Positions 1-8,150 are shown, numbered from the stretch's first letter. The stretch: 39,523 bases of DNA from Halobacteriales archaeon QS_5_68_33 (GCA_003023785.1 PXRS01000016.1:1-39523), one strand, 5' to 3'. Notes: generated by a model not told the origin, from the sequence alone. Numbers and translations are program-made.

Positions 1-36
1 GCCGTGGATGAATTCGTTACTGCTGACGACGACTAA
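1..36 (+). CDS. 3' end of an upstream gene (partial)
   Basis: The first 36 bases read AVDEFVTADDD followed by TAA in frame 1. The short acidic tail looks like a haloarchaeal C-terminus, but only 11 codons are visible, so neither function nor reality can be confirmed. The rest of the interval up to the next gene (37-281) is AT-richer. It holds a TATA-like stretch near 122-130 and a 9-bp inverted repeat (89-97 and 203-211). Confidence 0.4.
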   Translation, partial: AVDEFVTADDD

Positions 37-281
37 CACCTGATCATAAATCGGTTTCTTCATTTATCCTTGATTGTGAGATACTCGACCAGTACAGAGG
101 AATAAGATACCACCTCAGTCGGACATATATCGGTTATTAGCCGGGTCCGGCGTGCAAGATATAGAGCATAGGTACAGCAGCGGCTCATAGCATGCTACAA
201 ATCTGTACTGGATTCGAATTCCTTGATGTCTTCTACCCTGAATATTTCAGACACGCGGGCGAACGGTAACGCAATCAACTG

Positions 282-1304
282 ATGAGGGTACTGTCTTGGA
301 ATGTGCAAGGAGAGATTGGGATTAGCGACAAGCGGATGCAACAGCAACTCGACTTTCTCGAAACACACGCTCCAGATATTGGCCTGTTTCTGTTTCAGGC
401 AGTCGACTACGAACGGACGGACGACGATGGCTGGGGAGGCCAACTCGGAGCCCTCCAAGACTATCTGACAAAACACGAGTATTCTATCGTCCACACGGCT
501 GATTGGGCCGAAGAGCTAGTCCGCTCGGACGTTCAGCCACATACTGACATTGAGGGAGCACACAATCGCTGTAATCTCATCGCCACTCAATGGCCGATTT
601 CCCGTCGCCCGCTAACGCTCCGGAACCGAGGCGATCGAAAACCTCGCGGGCTCAATTACTACTATTCACAGTTCCCGGAGAAGATACTGGTCAGCGAGGT
701 CGATATCTCCGGCGCTCCCGCGCTCGCTCCCGATACGCTTGAACTCTGGAACGTAAGCATCATCAACGGGGCAAATTGGGGTGAAGAGAAGCTCAATATG
801 CTGGAAACCGTCTATGGACGCATCCACCTCCAGACTACGAAAACCGATCTCCCGGTGGTTTTGGGAGGTGATTTCAATGCGCCAAAACGGGAAGACGCCG
901 ACGGGTCGATTGTTCCACACGGCGGAGGGGCTGGCCAGTACACGGGCTATCCGGACTACGGCGACCCGTATTACTTTCAAGACTCGGCTGGTGACATGAC
1001 CGGACTAAAATTCAACCAGCGGTGGCAACGTGCCGAGGCTCGCATATTCGATACGGACGTAGGCGAGTGGAGGCTGCGGGATGTCTACTGGGCTGCCGAG
1101 GAGAGTCCAACTGCATCAAGTGTTGAGGACTACACGCATGTCCTTCCGAACGGAAGCCCGGCCCGGAAACGGTTAGACCACGTATTGGTATCACAGCAGT
1201 TCGACGTGAAGAAATGCGAACTCTACAACGCTGAGTTGGGATCTCCAAACGCCTTGCAGGCTAGCGACCACGCGCCGGTGGTGACGAGCGTCCAAATCAA
1301 GTAG
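282..1304 (+). CDS. endonuclease/exonuclease/phosphatase-fold protein
   Basis: A 340-residue protein with the DNase I/APE1-like fold signature. It starts with a strand ending in SWNVQG, has the GGDFNAP motif near the middle, RLDHVLVS later, and SDHAPV close to the C-terminus. These match metal- and phosphate-binding positions of the family (Asp-Asn of GDxN, Asp of LD, and Asp-His of SDH). Oddly, the usual metal-binding Glu of the QE motif is Ala here (LFLFQAVDYE), and the common His of the central strand is replaced in NVSIINGANW. It may therefore be a divergent or catalytically altered member. Substrate is unknown: nucleic acid, phospholipid or phosphoinositide-like targets all occur in the superfamily. 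It lies alone in lower-GC DNA, consistent with horizontal acquisition. A TATA-like stretch (GAATATTT, near 239-246) lies about 35 bases upstream of the ATG. Confidence 0.8.
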   Translation: MRVLSWNVQGEIGISDKRMQQQLDFLETHAPDIGLFLFQAVDYERTDDDGWGGQLGALQDYLTKHEYSIVHTADWAEELVRSDVQPHTDIEGAHNRCNLIATQWPISRRPLTLRNRGDRKPRGLNYYYSQFPEKILVSEVDISGAPALAPDTLELWNVSIINGANWGEEKLNMLETVYGRIHLQTTKTDLPVVLGGDFNAPKREDADGSIVPHGGGAGQYTGYPDYGDPYYFQDSAGDMTGLKFNQRWQRAEARIFDTDVGEWRLRDVYWAAEESPTASSVEDYTHVLPNGSPARKRLDHVLVSQQFDVKKCELYNAELGSPNALQASDHAPVVTSVQIK

Positions 1305-1334
1305 AGAATACGCGATATCTTACGTTTTGTCGGA

Positions 1335-1355
1335 TGTTCCTCTCACATCTTCCGT
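1335..1355 (+). terminator. possible terminator hairpin after the nuclease-fold gene
   Basis: Thirty bases after the stop codon, a 7-bp stem (CTCTCAC pairing with GTGAGAG) closes a 7-base loop and is followed by AT-rich sequence. It could be a terminator or processing site. The remainder of 1356-1463 shows nothing recognisable. Confidence 0.3.
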
Positions 1356-1463
1356 GAGAGATATACGCTCTGTATCTTGCATTGTTCTGAAAACGTCTAC
1401 CGTATCTGGCAGGATTGATAACGGTAACTCTGCATGAAGGAGTGAACGGCTGGCCTATCGATA

Positions 1464-2273
1464 TTACCGGTCGAGTGCCGCGGCGAAGCGCTCGTGCTCG
1501 TCGGCTGAGAGCCCTTCACCGCCGAGGTCGCGCTCGTGAGCGTCGCTCCCGCCGGTGACGAGGAGGTCGTGTTCGTCGGCGACGGCGGCGACGTCCCCGG
1601 TGTCGAGCGCCCCGGTCGCGGCGGTGTGACCCCGGGAGCCGTCGTAGGGATAGTGGACCTCGACGGCGTCGAGGTCGGCCGCCAGCTCCAGGGCGGCCCC
1701 GGGGTCGGGATAGCGGAGCGGGTGGGCGAGGCCAACCACGGCGCAGGCCTCGCCGAGCACCTCCCGGGCGCGCTCGAAGGAGGGGACCCGTCGCCGGACG
1801 TAGCAGGGGCCGTTCTCGCCGATGAGGTCGTCGAAGACGCTCCCGACGTCGTCGTACGCGGGGTCGCTCGCGACGACGGCCCGGGCGACGTCGGGGCGGC
1901 CGATCCCCCGTTCGGGTTCGACGGGGACCTCGTGGCCGAGGTGGGCCTCGACGGCGTCGATGATGGCGCGGCCGCGCTCGACCCGGTCGCGCTGGACGCG
2001 CTCGACCGTCCCGGTCAGCGCGTCGGTCGGGCGGGCGCCGTACCCCAGGAGGTCGACCCGCCCGACGTCGCTCTCGACGCGGAGTTCGATGCCGTGGACG
2101 AGCGTGACCCCGTCGCGCTCGGAGACGGGGCGGTCGATCCCCGGATGAAGGCGGTCGTGGTCGGTGACGGCGACGGCGTCGAGGCCGGCCCGTCGGGCGA
2201 CGGCGGGCACCTCGGCCAGTTCGAGGGTGCCGTCGGAGTTCGTCGTGTGGACGTGGAGATCCGCGACGACCAT
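1464..2273 (-). CDS. PHP-domain metal-dependent phosphoesterase
   Basis: A 269-residue protein beginning VVADLHVHTTNSDG, the classic PHP motif I with its HxH metal ligands. A second motif, AVTDHDRLHPG, follows about 25 residues later, and GGSDAHERD near residue 250 supplies the last metal-binding Asp-His pair. GLAHPLRYPDPG gives the middle His. PHP proteins of this stand-alone class hydrolyse phosphoester bonds in small molecules or nucleotides (related to YciV/RNase AM-like enzymes); the substrate here is unknown. I chose the ATG at 2273, because the alternative GTG at 2282 adds only three residues. The gene lies downstream of, and in the same direction as, the KaiC-like pair. Confidence 0.85.
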   Translation of the reverse strand: MVVADLHVHTTNSDGTLELAEVPAVARRAGLDAVAVTDHDRLHPGIDRPVSERDGVTLVHGIELRVESDVGRVDLLGYGARPTDALTGTVERVQRDRVERGRAIIDAVEAHLGHEVPVEPERGIGRPDVARAVVASDPAYDDVGSVFDDLIGENGPCYVRRRVPSFERAREVLGEACAVVGLAHPLRYPDPGAALELAADLDAVEVHYPYDGSRGHTAATGALDTGDVAAVADEHDLLVTGGSDAHERDLGGEGLSADEHERFAAALDR

Positions 2274-2327
2274 ACCCGACACTGGGGGGGCGCGGGCATG
2301 CCATTTCCGGTCGAAGGCGAGGGCGGG

Positions 2328-2738
2328 CTACCGGTCGAGGAAGTCGGGCTGGTCGGTCGCCTCGACCTCGTCGGGGTCGGGCTTGTCGAGGGCGTCGGTC
2401 CGGTCGACGGCCTCGGGGATGCCGTTGCGCCCGCCCCTGGGGAGGTCGTTCTCGTCGACGATGACGGTTTTGCTCTCGACGAGATCCCGCCAGACGGCGC
2501 GGTCGTCGTCCTCGTCGGCGGGGTCGTGTTCGCGGGCCTCGGTCCTGCCCTCGCGGAACGCCAGTTCGACCATGCTCCGGTCGCAGGCGCTGTCGACCTC
2601 GGCGTGGACGGCCTCGAACTCGTCGCGGTCGTACTCGCCCAGCGACTCGGCGACCCCGAGCACGTAGGCGCGCTCGGTCGCCTCGTCCCTGTCGAGGGCC
2701 GTCCACTCCGTGCCGTACGCCCGTTCGTACAGTTCCAT
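2328..2738 (-). CDS. conserved-looking acidic protein downstream of the KaiC-like gene
   Basis: A 136-residue soluble, very acidic protein starting MELYERAYGTEWTALDRDEA. I do not recognise the family. It appears to be mainly helical, with a charged, low-complexity C-terminus ending in PDFLDR. Its ATG lies one base after the TAG of the KaiC-like ATPase gene (TAGCATG on the minus strand), so the two are almost certainly co-transcribed and probably translationally coupled. This suggests a partner or accessory of the ATPase. A longer reading frame exists upstream but overlaps the ATPase gene; the coupled ATG is the natural start. Confidence 0.75.
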   Translation of the reverse strand: MELYERAYGTEWTALDRDEATERAYVLGVAESLGEYDRDEFEAVHAEVDSACDRSMVELAFREGRTEAREHDPADEDDDRAVWRDLVESKTVIVDENDLPRGGRNGIPEAVDRTDALDKPDPDEVEATDQPDFLDR

Positions 2739-2739
2739 G

Positions 2740-3426
2740 CTATGCCTCGACTTTCCGGTCGGCCATGACGCACAACCCGCGGTCCGAGAACTCGACCTCC
2801 CGGATGTCACAGTCGATGGCGGTCCCGCGCATCTTGATCACCTGAACCCCGCGGGTCATTCCGCCGGACTCCAGGTAGTTGTGGAAGAAGACCACCCCGT
2901 GGGCGAGGTAGTGTTCGTCGGCGTACGAGGAGGGATCGGTCATCTCCGAGATGAGGACGATGGTCGTGTCGGTCTGTTTCAGCGCGGAAAGAAAGCCGGT
3001 GATCTCCTCGGAGAGGTTGTCGAAGAAGTGCTGGAGCAACATCGTGGAGTCGACCACGGCGCGGTCGATGTTCTGCTGTTCGAGGAAGGCGACCAGGCGG
3101 TTGGTGAGGCCGCTGTCGGTGCCGAACTGCGTGATCGTGCGCTTGCCGCTGTCGGTCAGGAGATTCAGGAACTGGACCTTGCCCGAGGCCATCACCCGGT
3201 CGAACCCGAAGTCGTACCCGGCCATGTCCTGTACGAGTTCCTCCTCGGTCTCGTGCATGGTGATGTACAGGCAGTTCTCCTCCTCCTTGGCGCCCCGCGT
3301 GATAAACTGCGAGGAGAAGGTCGTCTTCCCGCTCCCCGGGGGGCCGCTCACCACGTAGAGCCTGTCTTTGAGCAATCCGCCCTCGACGAGTTCGTCGAAG
3401 CCGGGCACGCCGCTCGGTACGCGCAT
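2740..3426 (-). CDS. KaiC/RAD55-like RecA-superfamily ATPase
   Basis: A 228-residue single-domain ATPase. The N-terminus VPSGVPGFDELVEGGLLKDR is the typical KaiC/GvpD/RAD55 entry motif. It is followed by the Walker A motif SGPPGSGKT (about residues 27-35) and a hydrophobic strand ending in RAVVDS that serves as Walker B. Haloarchaea encode many such single-domain ATPases, often annotated HTR-like; most have unknown roles, probably in signalling. It lacks the second KaiC domain and any obvious DNA-repair domain. It is coupled to the small acidic protein at 2738. A TATA-like TCTATAGCC lies about 25 bases upstream of the ATG, consistent with a leaderless transcript. Confidence 0.85.
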   Translation of the reverse strand: MRVPSGVPGFDELVEGGLLKDRLYVVSGPPGSGKTTFSSQFITRGAKEEENCLYITMHETEEELVQDMAGYDFGFDRVMASGKVQFLNLLTDSGKRTITQFGTDSGLTNRLVAFLEQQNIDRAVVDSTMLLQHFFDNLSEEITGFLSALKQTDTTIVLISEMTDPSSYADEHYLAHGVVFFHNYLESGGMTRGVQVIKMRGTAIDCDIREVEFSDRGLCVMADRKVEA

Positions 3427-3580
3427 GTTTTCGGATTACCGGTCCGGCTATAGACCTTTGCCCCGTGATTCTCAGCACTGATAGGGAACGAGTGCTCGGC
3501 GCGGCGGCAGGGAGCGCCGCCAACATGAGCGAAGTCCCGGGAATCGCCCCGTTGCCCGGGCGGGTCTGTGCGCCCGGCGT

Positions 3581-3847
3581 TCAGCGGATACGGGAGAGGC
3601 AGCTGTGGCAGTAGTGGAACGTGCCGGCGTCGCCGTTGACCGCGCCGCAATCACGACACTCGTGGGTCCGGCCCCCGGCCTCGTCGACGGCCACGCCGCC
3701 GTCGGCGACCCGCGTCGCGTCTGCCTCCGACCCGCTGTCCGGCCCCGGAGCGCCCGCGAGCGAGATATCCGAGAAATACCGGAACACGGCGAGTTCGAAC
3801 CCGAGGATAGCGACCAGGAGGACGACCGCGAACAGCCATCCGTTCAT
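3581..3847 (-). CDS. membrane-anchored zinc-ribbon protein (paralogue 1)
   Basis: An 88-residue protein with one N-terminal membrane segment (WLFAVVLLVAILGFELAVF), an acidic linker, and a C-terminal zinc ribbon with two CxxC pairs (CRDCG and CHSC, 13 residues between them). The zinc ribbon should lie in the cytoplasm. It closely parallels the next gene (4097-4381) in length, order of parts and motifs such as FRYFSD/FRYFAD, so the two are tandem duplicates. Function is unknown; such mini-proteins may act as membrane adaptors. A TATA-like TTTTTGATAAT lies about 40 bases upstream. The 249-bp gap to its paralogue (3848-4096) shows no gene. Confidence 0.75.
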   Translation of the reverse strand: MNGWLFAVVLLVAILGFELAVFRYFSDISLAGAPGPDSGSEADATRVADGGVAVDEAGGRTHECRDCGAVNGDAGTFHYCHSCLSRIR

Positions 3848-4096
3848 ATCACCACTCCAACCCCGCGTTCACTTGGGTGTTCCGCCTCTATTATCAAAAA
3901 TGATTTCGAAAGGACAACGATGCCCGAGGATACGATTCATCGGAGAACGGTGCCCGAGATCCGCGGGTGTGCGGGCTCGGAGGCGACAGGACCCGTTTCT
4001 CTACAGGATCTAGTCCGGACCGGATCAGTATCGAGACTCGTACGCCGAGCTGGCGACGCTGGTGTCGCCATCGTCGGTCGATTGTGGGGGCGACGG

Positions 4097-4381
4097 TCAG
4101 CGCAACTGGGCGAGGCAGTTGCTGCAGTAGGTGTAGGTGGCGTCGTCCTCGTTGTGGGCGCCACAGTGGGGACAGCGGACGCCGTCGGTTTCGGCGGCGT
4201 CGGTGCGCTGGGGACTCTCTCCGGTCGCCCGCCCGCGCTCGAGCGACCGGGCGCCCGCGGTCTCGCTCGACCCCAGGGACATCCCGTCGAACGACCGGCC
4301 GTCGGCGAAATACCGGAACAGCAACAGCTGGAAGAGGGTAAACCCGACCAGGTAGACCAGGATCCAGGCCCAGGCTTCCAT
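4097..4381 (-). CDS. membrane-anchored zinc-ribbon protein (paralogue 2)
   Basis: A 94-residue protein with an N-terminal membrane segment (WAWILVYLVGFTLFQLLLF), a polar linker and a C-terminal zinc ribbon (CPHCG, then CSNC). It shares the layout and the FRYF motif of the protein at 3581-3847. The zinc ribbon reads CxxC-x13-CxxC, so metal binding is likely. No catalytic residues are apparent. The two copies diverge strongly in the linker, so this is not a recent duplication. The gene follows the acyltransferase at 4430-5341 in the same direction but has its own gap of 48 bases. Confidence 0.75.
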   Translation of the reverse strand: MEAWAWILVYLVGFTLFQLLLFRYFADGRSFDGMSLGSSETAGARSLERGRATGESPQRTDAAETDGVRCPHCGAHNEDDATYTYCSNCLAQLR

Positions 4382-4429
4382 ATCGTGGGATACGTTGGCA
4401 CGACACTTGGATGTTCCGGACCGCCCGGG

Positions 4430-5341
4430 TCAGCCGTCGGGCGGGGTGCGGTCCCGCCCGAACTCGTCGAAGGCGTCCAGCGAACCGGGCAGGTCGTATT
4501 CGATGCGGCGCTCCTCGCGGCGGTCGACGTTCGCGTCCTCCAGGGGTTCGGCGACGGACTCCCAGCCGTCCTTGACGGCGACGCTTTTGGCCGGCGTCCC
4601 CGCCGCGACGTGGTGGGCCGGCACGTCCCGACTCGCGATGGATTTGGCCGCGAGGACCGAGTTCTCCCCGAGGCGGACCCCCGCCCGCACCATCGAGTCG
4701 TAGGTGACCCGCACGTCGTCCTCGATCATCGTGTGGTAGTTTTTCACCTCGGTCTGGTCGACGACGTCGTGGTCGTGGCTGTAGACGTGGGCGTCGTCCG
4801 AAACGGAGACGCGGTCCCCGATGGTCAACTGCCCGCGGTCGTCCAGGTGGACGTCGTCGTGGACGACGCAGTTGTCCCCGACCGAGATGTTGTGCCCGTA
4901 GGTGAACGTGATCCCCCTGAAGAAACGGCAGCTCTCGCCCACCTCGTCGAAGAGGTGGTCGGCGAGCATCCGCCGGAAGCGCAGCGCGAACTCGACGTTG
5001 TCGGCCAGCGGCGTCGCGTCGAACTGCCGCCAGAGCCACTGGAGGTACTTCGTGCGCTCGAACTCCCCCTCGTCCATGGCCGCCACCTCCGCGTAGTACT
5101 CGCTCTCCAGAGTGACGTTACAGGGGTCGTACCCCTGGAGGCGCACCCGTTCGGCCGGCGAGACCGACTCCCCGGACTGCCAGCGCTCGTGGGCCTCCCG
5201 GTCGCCCATCAGGTCGACCAGAACGTCCTCGACGACGTCACAGGTGTCCTCCGCCCCCGACAGGCGCTCGTCGACCTCGGCGATGAACGCGTGGATGCCC
5301 TCCTCCCCGCCCGGAGGCAGGGAGACGTGGCGTTTCGTCAT
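4430..5341 (-). CDS. hexapeptide-repeat (left-handed beta-helix) acyltransferase
   Basis: A 303-residue protein. The first 140 residues are helical and acidic. The C-terminal half carries hexapeptide-like repeats ending in the NxxLxAxSxxxRDVPAxxxxxGxPAK pattern (NSVLAAKSIASRDVPAHHVA), diagnostic of the maltose/galactoside O-acetyltransferase (LacA/NodL) family. The likely catalytic His lies in the YSHDHD segment. These enzymes transfer an acetyl or acyl group from CoA to a sugar or related hydroxyl; the acceptor is unknown. The start MTKRHVSLPPGG at 5341 is preferred; a reading frame extends far upstream but with shadow-like composition. The long N-terminal domain is larger than in bacterial LacA. 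Confidence 0.8.
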   Translation of the reverse strand: MTKRHVSLPPGGEEGIHAFIAEVDERLSGAEDTCDVVEDVLVDLMGDREAHERWQSGESVSPAERVRLQGYDPCNVTLESEYYAEVAAMDEGEFERTKYLQWLWRQFDATPLADNVEFALRFRRMLADHLFDEVGESCRFFRGITFTYGHNISVGDNCVVHDDVHLDDRGQLTIGDRVSVSDDAHVYSHDHDVVDQTEVKNYHTMIEDDVRVTYDSMVRAGVRLGENSVLAAKSIASRDVPAHHVAAGTPAKSVAVKDGWESVAEPLEDANVDRREERRIEYDLPGSLDAFDEFGRDRTPPDG

Positions 5342-5501
5342 ACCTTTTCGAAGGGCGGCCCGACCAATAGGGGTTTCCTTGCCGGACGGTAACCGGGCGA
5401 CGCCGACCGAACCGGCCGCGGGCGCGTTCGGTCTCTGCCCGCCGCCGGTCGCGGGTCCCCGACCGTCTGACCGCGTCCGGGAACCGCCGTGTCGCGCCCG
5501 G

Positions 5502-5510
5502 GGATTTAAT
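5502..5510 (+). promoter_or_regulatory. TATA box for the CPBP protease gene
   Basis: GATTTAATC lies about 29 bases before the ATG at 5535, the usual distance from an archaeal TATA box to a leaderless or very short-leader start. It stands out as an AT-rich island in very GC-rich DNA. It supports the 5535 start rather than the longer upstream reading frame. Confidence 0.55.
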
Positions 5511-5534
5511 CCGGCCGGGGCCGACGTGCCGACG

Positions 5535-6533
5535 ATGAGCCGGTCGGCCCGCGGTCTCGTCTGGAACGACCGCGAGCGGCGCACCCGGGCGCCGGTCCGG
5601 CTCTGTCTCGCGGTCGTCCTGCTGTTCGCGGCCGCCGCCGGGGCCGTCCTCGCCACGTCAGTCCTGGCCGCGGTGGCCCCCGACACGGCGCCCGCGGCAG
5701 CGACCGCGCTGTTCGACACCGCTGCGATGCTGGTCCCCTACGCCGCGCTCGTCGGCGCGCTCCTCGCCGCCGCGTGGCTGGTCGACCGCCGCCATCCGGC
5801 GGACCTGGGTCTGGACACGTCGCGGGCCTGGTGGGCCGACTGCGCGTTCGGCCTCGCGCTGGGCATCGCGCTCCCCGGCCTCGTGTTCGCGCTCGCGCTC
5901 GCCGCCGACTACCTCCGGGTCACGGGGACGCTCGTCACGCGGCCGGACCCGTTCCTGGCCGTGGGAGGTGGCGTGGCCCCCGCGCTCGGCCTCGCGCTCA
6001 CCCTTGCGTACTTCGTCGGCGTCGGCGTCTTCGAGGAACTGCTCTTCCGCGGCTACCTCCTGGTGAACCTCGCGGAGGGGCTCGACGGCTGGCTCGGGGC
6101 GAACCGCCGGGCGGCCCTGGCCGTCTCGGCCGCCCTGACCGCCGTCGGGTTCGGCGTCGTCCACGGTGCGAACCCGTCGGCGACGCCGCTGGCCGTGCTC
6201 GTCATCTCGCTGTACGGCGGCTTCTTCGCCGCGAGTTACCTGCTGACCGGCCGGATCGCGGTCGCCGTCGGCCTCCACGTGACCTGGAACTTCGCCGTCT
6301 CCTCGGTGTTCGGCTTCCCCGTCAGCGGCGTCACGACGCCCGTCACGGCGGTGGCCGTCGAGGTGACCGGCCCGCGACTCCTCACGGGCGGCGCGTTCGG
6401 TCCCGAGGGCGGCCTCCTCGCGCTGGTCGCGCTCGCCGCCGGCTGTGTCGCGCTCGCCGCGTGGGTCCGCTGGCGCGAGGGCGAACTCTCCCTTCGCGAG
6501 TCGGTCGCCGTCCCCGACCTGCGCCGGGAGTGA
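5535..6533 (+). CDS. CPBP-family intramembrane metalloprotease
   Basis: A 332-residue multi-pass membrane protein with about eight hydrophobic segments. It carries the three conserved CPBP (Abi/Rce1-like) motifs: EELLFRGY (Glu167-Glu168, Arg172), FGVVHG (His210) and HVTWN (His248, Asn252). Family members cleave membrane-embedded substrates, including prenylated CaaX proteins in eukaryotes and peptides in bacteria; archaeal substrates are largely unknown. The start at 5535 is supported by a TATA-like box and by the first membrane segment beginning about residue 22. The gene stands divergent from the acyltransferase gene at 4430-5341 and has no clear operon partner. Confidence 0.9.
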   Translation: MSRSARGLVWNDRERRTRAPVRLCLAVVLLFAAAAGAVLATSVLAAVAPDTAPAAATALFDTAAMLVPYAALVGALLAAAWLVDRRHPADLGLDTSRAWWADCAFGLALGIALPGLVFALALAADYLRVTGTLVTRPDPFLAVGGGVAPALGLALTLAYFVGVGVFEELLFRGYLLVNLAEGLDGWLGANRRAALAVSAALTAVGFGVVHGANPSATPLAVLVISLYGGFFAASYLLTGRIAVAVGLHVTWNFAVSSVFGFPVSGVTTPVTAVAVEVTGPRLLTGGAFGPEGGLLALVALAAGCVALAAWVRWREGELSLRESVAVPDLRRE

Positions 6534-6609
6534 GAAGACTCGATAACTCGGAAACTCGTGGCGAACGACCGTCGAGATACAGCATCTACCGGCGCTGTTT
6601 TCGTTTCCG

Positions 6610-6738
6610 AGCGATTCGTTCTTCTCCGTCCGGTCGACTGCGATGCGGTTGAGCAGGTCGTCGAAGGACCCGTCGTCGCGTTTCAGCGCCTCGAGTTTGC
6701 GTTTCGTCCCGCCGGAAATACGGACGGACGCGCTCGTA
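6610..6738 (-). pseudogene. VapB-like ribbon-helix-helix antitoxin remnant
   Basis: On the minus strand one frame reads SVRISGGTKRKLEALKRD, then DGSFDDLLNRIAVDRTEK, which resembles the N-terminal DNA-binding part of haloarchaeal VapB-family antitoxins (strand, then a KRxxESFSDLxxRL helix pair). No ATG, GTG or TTG start precedes it in frame (a TGA lies a few codons upstream). After TEKNES the sequence loses family character and has no nearby stop. No VapC toxin is adjacent. I therefore call it a decayed solitary fragment. It was found by reading the 297-bp gap between the CPBP protease and trpS. Confidence 0.5.
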
Positions 6739-6739
6739 C

Positions 6740-6754
6740 GAATACGTCGTATTC
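6740..6754. promoter_or_regulatory. perfect palindrome beside the antitoxin remnant
   Basis: GAATACGTCGTATTC is a perfect 7+1+7 palindrome immediately upstream of the RHH-like fragment. Type II antitoxins usually repress their own promoter through such operators, so this may be a surviving autoregulatory site. The link is inferred from position only. Confidence 0.4.
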
Positions 6755-6830
6755 ACCACCTCCAAACATTGTGCCTGCGCCGGAACTCGGCCGTAGCGAT
6801 GGAGCGGTTTCGGGCGACGCTCCTGCCTGG

Positions 6831-8063
6831 TTACCCGAGCACGTCCGGCCGCAGCCGCTCGCGCTCCGCCTCGCGCAACCGGTAGGGTTCGAGTTCCGAC
6901 CACAGGTCACCGAGCGCGTCGCGGCGTTCCTGGTGGTCCGCGAGGAACGCTGCGATAGCGTCGGCGGCCGCGGCCTTCAGTTCGCCCGAGAGCAACTCGC
7001 CCTCGCGGTATTCGCGAGCGAGACGCGCGACGCGCTCGTCGTCGGGTTCGAAAAAGGTATGAAGGTACCGGTAGGCGACGTCGACCGCCGGGTCGCCGCC
7101 GTGTTCGCGGTGGGCCGCGACGTCGGACCGTCCCCCGGAGTAGGCGTGTTGCATCACTTTCTCGCGGACGGTGTCGGGGTCGTTGGTGAGTTCGATCGCT
7201 GGGGCGTCCGAGGAGGAACTCATCTTGCCCGGCCCGTCCAGCGAGGGGAGGAACTTCCCGAGCAGCGCGCCGGGTTTGTCGAGGGCGAACCGTTCCTTGG
7301 CGGCGACGTCCCGACACACCCGGACGTGGGGGTCTTGGTCGACGGCGACGGGGACGAGCGTCGGGTGCCGGCCGTGAACGAGTTGCGGGAGGAGCAGGTG
7401 GGTCGCCTGCATCGCCGGGTAAAACGAGAGGCCGACGTTGACCGGGTCGGCGTAGGTCGCGTCCACGGTCGACTGGCGGATCCCGGCGGCGAAGCGGGCC
7501 GCCTGTGGGTAGAGGACGTCGGCGTCGAGGCGGTCGACGACGATTCTCGTCCTGTCGGGGTCGAACCCGACCGCGAGCAGGTCCCGCAGGTTCGAACGCG
7601 TCGCCTCGGCGATTTCGTCGAACGAGAGGTCCTTCGCGTAGAACTTCTCGTCGTCCGAGAGCGGGACGTAGACGGACGCGCCCGTCGCTTCCTGCAGGCG
7701 CCTGGCGAGATAGAAGACGAGGACGTGCCCGAGGTGCATCGGGCCGGAGGGCCCGACGCCGGTCACGATTGAGTGAGTCCCCCCGGAGTCAGCGGCGTCG
7801 AGGTAGCGGTCGACGTCGCGGCCGGCATAGAAGACCCGCCGGCGGAGCATGGGGTGGTCGGGGAACCGCCGCACCTGCTCGTCGGTGAGGCGGTCGGCCC
7901 CGAACTGTTCGAGGAGGCGGTCGTAGTTTACCTCCCCCTCGACTTCGTAGGGGGTGACGGTGGCGGCGTCCGCGTCCCCGCCGCTCGCGGCGTCCGAGTT
8001 GCGTGTTTCGTCGTCGCGGTCGGCGTGCTGTGCGTCCGATGTCGTGTCGGCTGTGTCTGTCAT
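6831..8063 (-). CDS. trpS: tryptophanyl-tRNA synthetase
   Basis: A 410-residue class I aminoacyl-tRNA synthetase that charges tRNA-Trp. The HIGH-like signature is PMHLGH (His110-His113), preceded by VTGVGPSG. The KMSKS-like loop is GKMSSSS (Lys280-Ser284), as in archaeal/eukaryotic TrpRS. The N-terminal 35 residues are an acidic, low-complexity haloarchaeal extension. I chose the ATG at 8063 (MTDTADTT); an in-frame GTG at 8132 would add 23 residues of doubtful sequence. A short upstream reading frame with two Trp codons (8151-8231) sits between the promoter and this gene and may control it. The gene ends at 6831, 92 bases beyond the antitoxin remnant. Confidence 0.9.
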   Translation of the reverse strand: MTDTADTTSDAQHADRDDETRNSDAASGGDADAATVTPYEVEGEVNYDRLLEQFGADRLTDEQVRRFPDHPMLRRRVFYAGRDVDRYLDAADSGGTHSIVTGVGPSGPMHLGHVLVFYLARRLQEATGASVYVPLSDDEKFYAKDLSFDEIAEATRSNLRDLLAVGFDPDRTRIVVDRLDADVLYPQAARFAAGIRQSTVDATYADPVNVGLSFYPAMQATHLLLPQLVHGRHPTLVPVAVDQDPHVRVCRDVAAKERFALDKPGALLGKFLPSLDGPGKMSSSSDAPAIELTNDPDTVREKVMQHAYSGGRSDVAAHREHGGDPAVDVAYRYLHTFFEPDDERVARLAREYREGELLSGELKAAAADAIAAFLADHQERRDALGDLWSELEPYRLREAERERLRPDVLG

Positions 8064-8150
8064 TGCGCGTGTGCCGTCGCTGAGATCGGTCGCGTCGCTC
8101 GGTGCGAGAGACGTGAGAAAGCGAGTGAGCACCGCGGTGCGGGCGACGGG

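Larger units (their letters stand above)
1..1460. other. lower-GC left flank
   Basis: Base composition and codon use in this stretch are visibly less GC-rich than from 1464 onward. Codons ending in A or T are frequent in the gene at 282-1304, whereas the neighbouring PHP gene is almost entirely G/C-ending. This suggests recently acquired or accessory DNA. The boundary with typical haloarchaeal DNA falls at about 1440-1464. No transposase, integrase or tRNA is visible in the flank. Confidence 0.5.

Noticed and set aside
3605-5392. Long + strand ORF of 595 codons
   Set aside because: Antisense to two zinc-ribbon genes and the acyltransferase; no recognisable domain.
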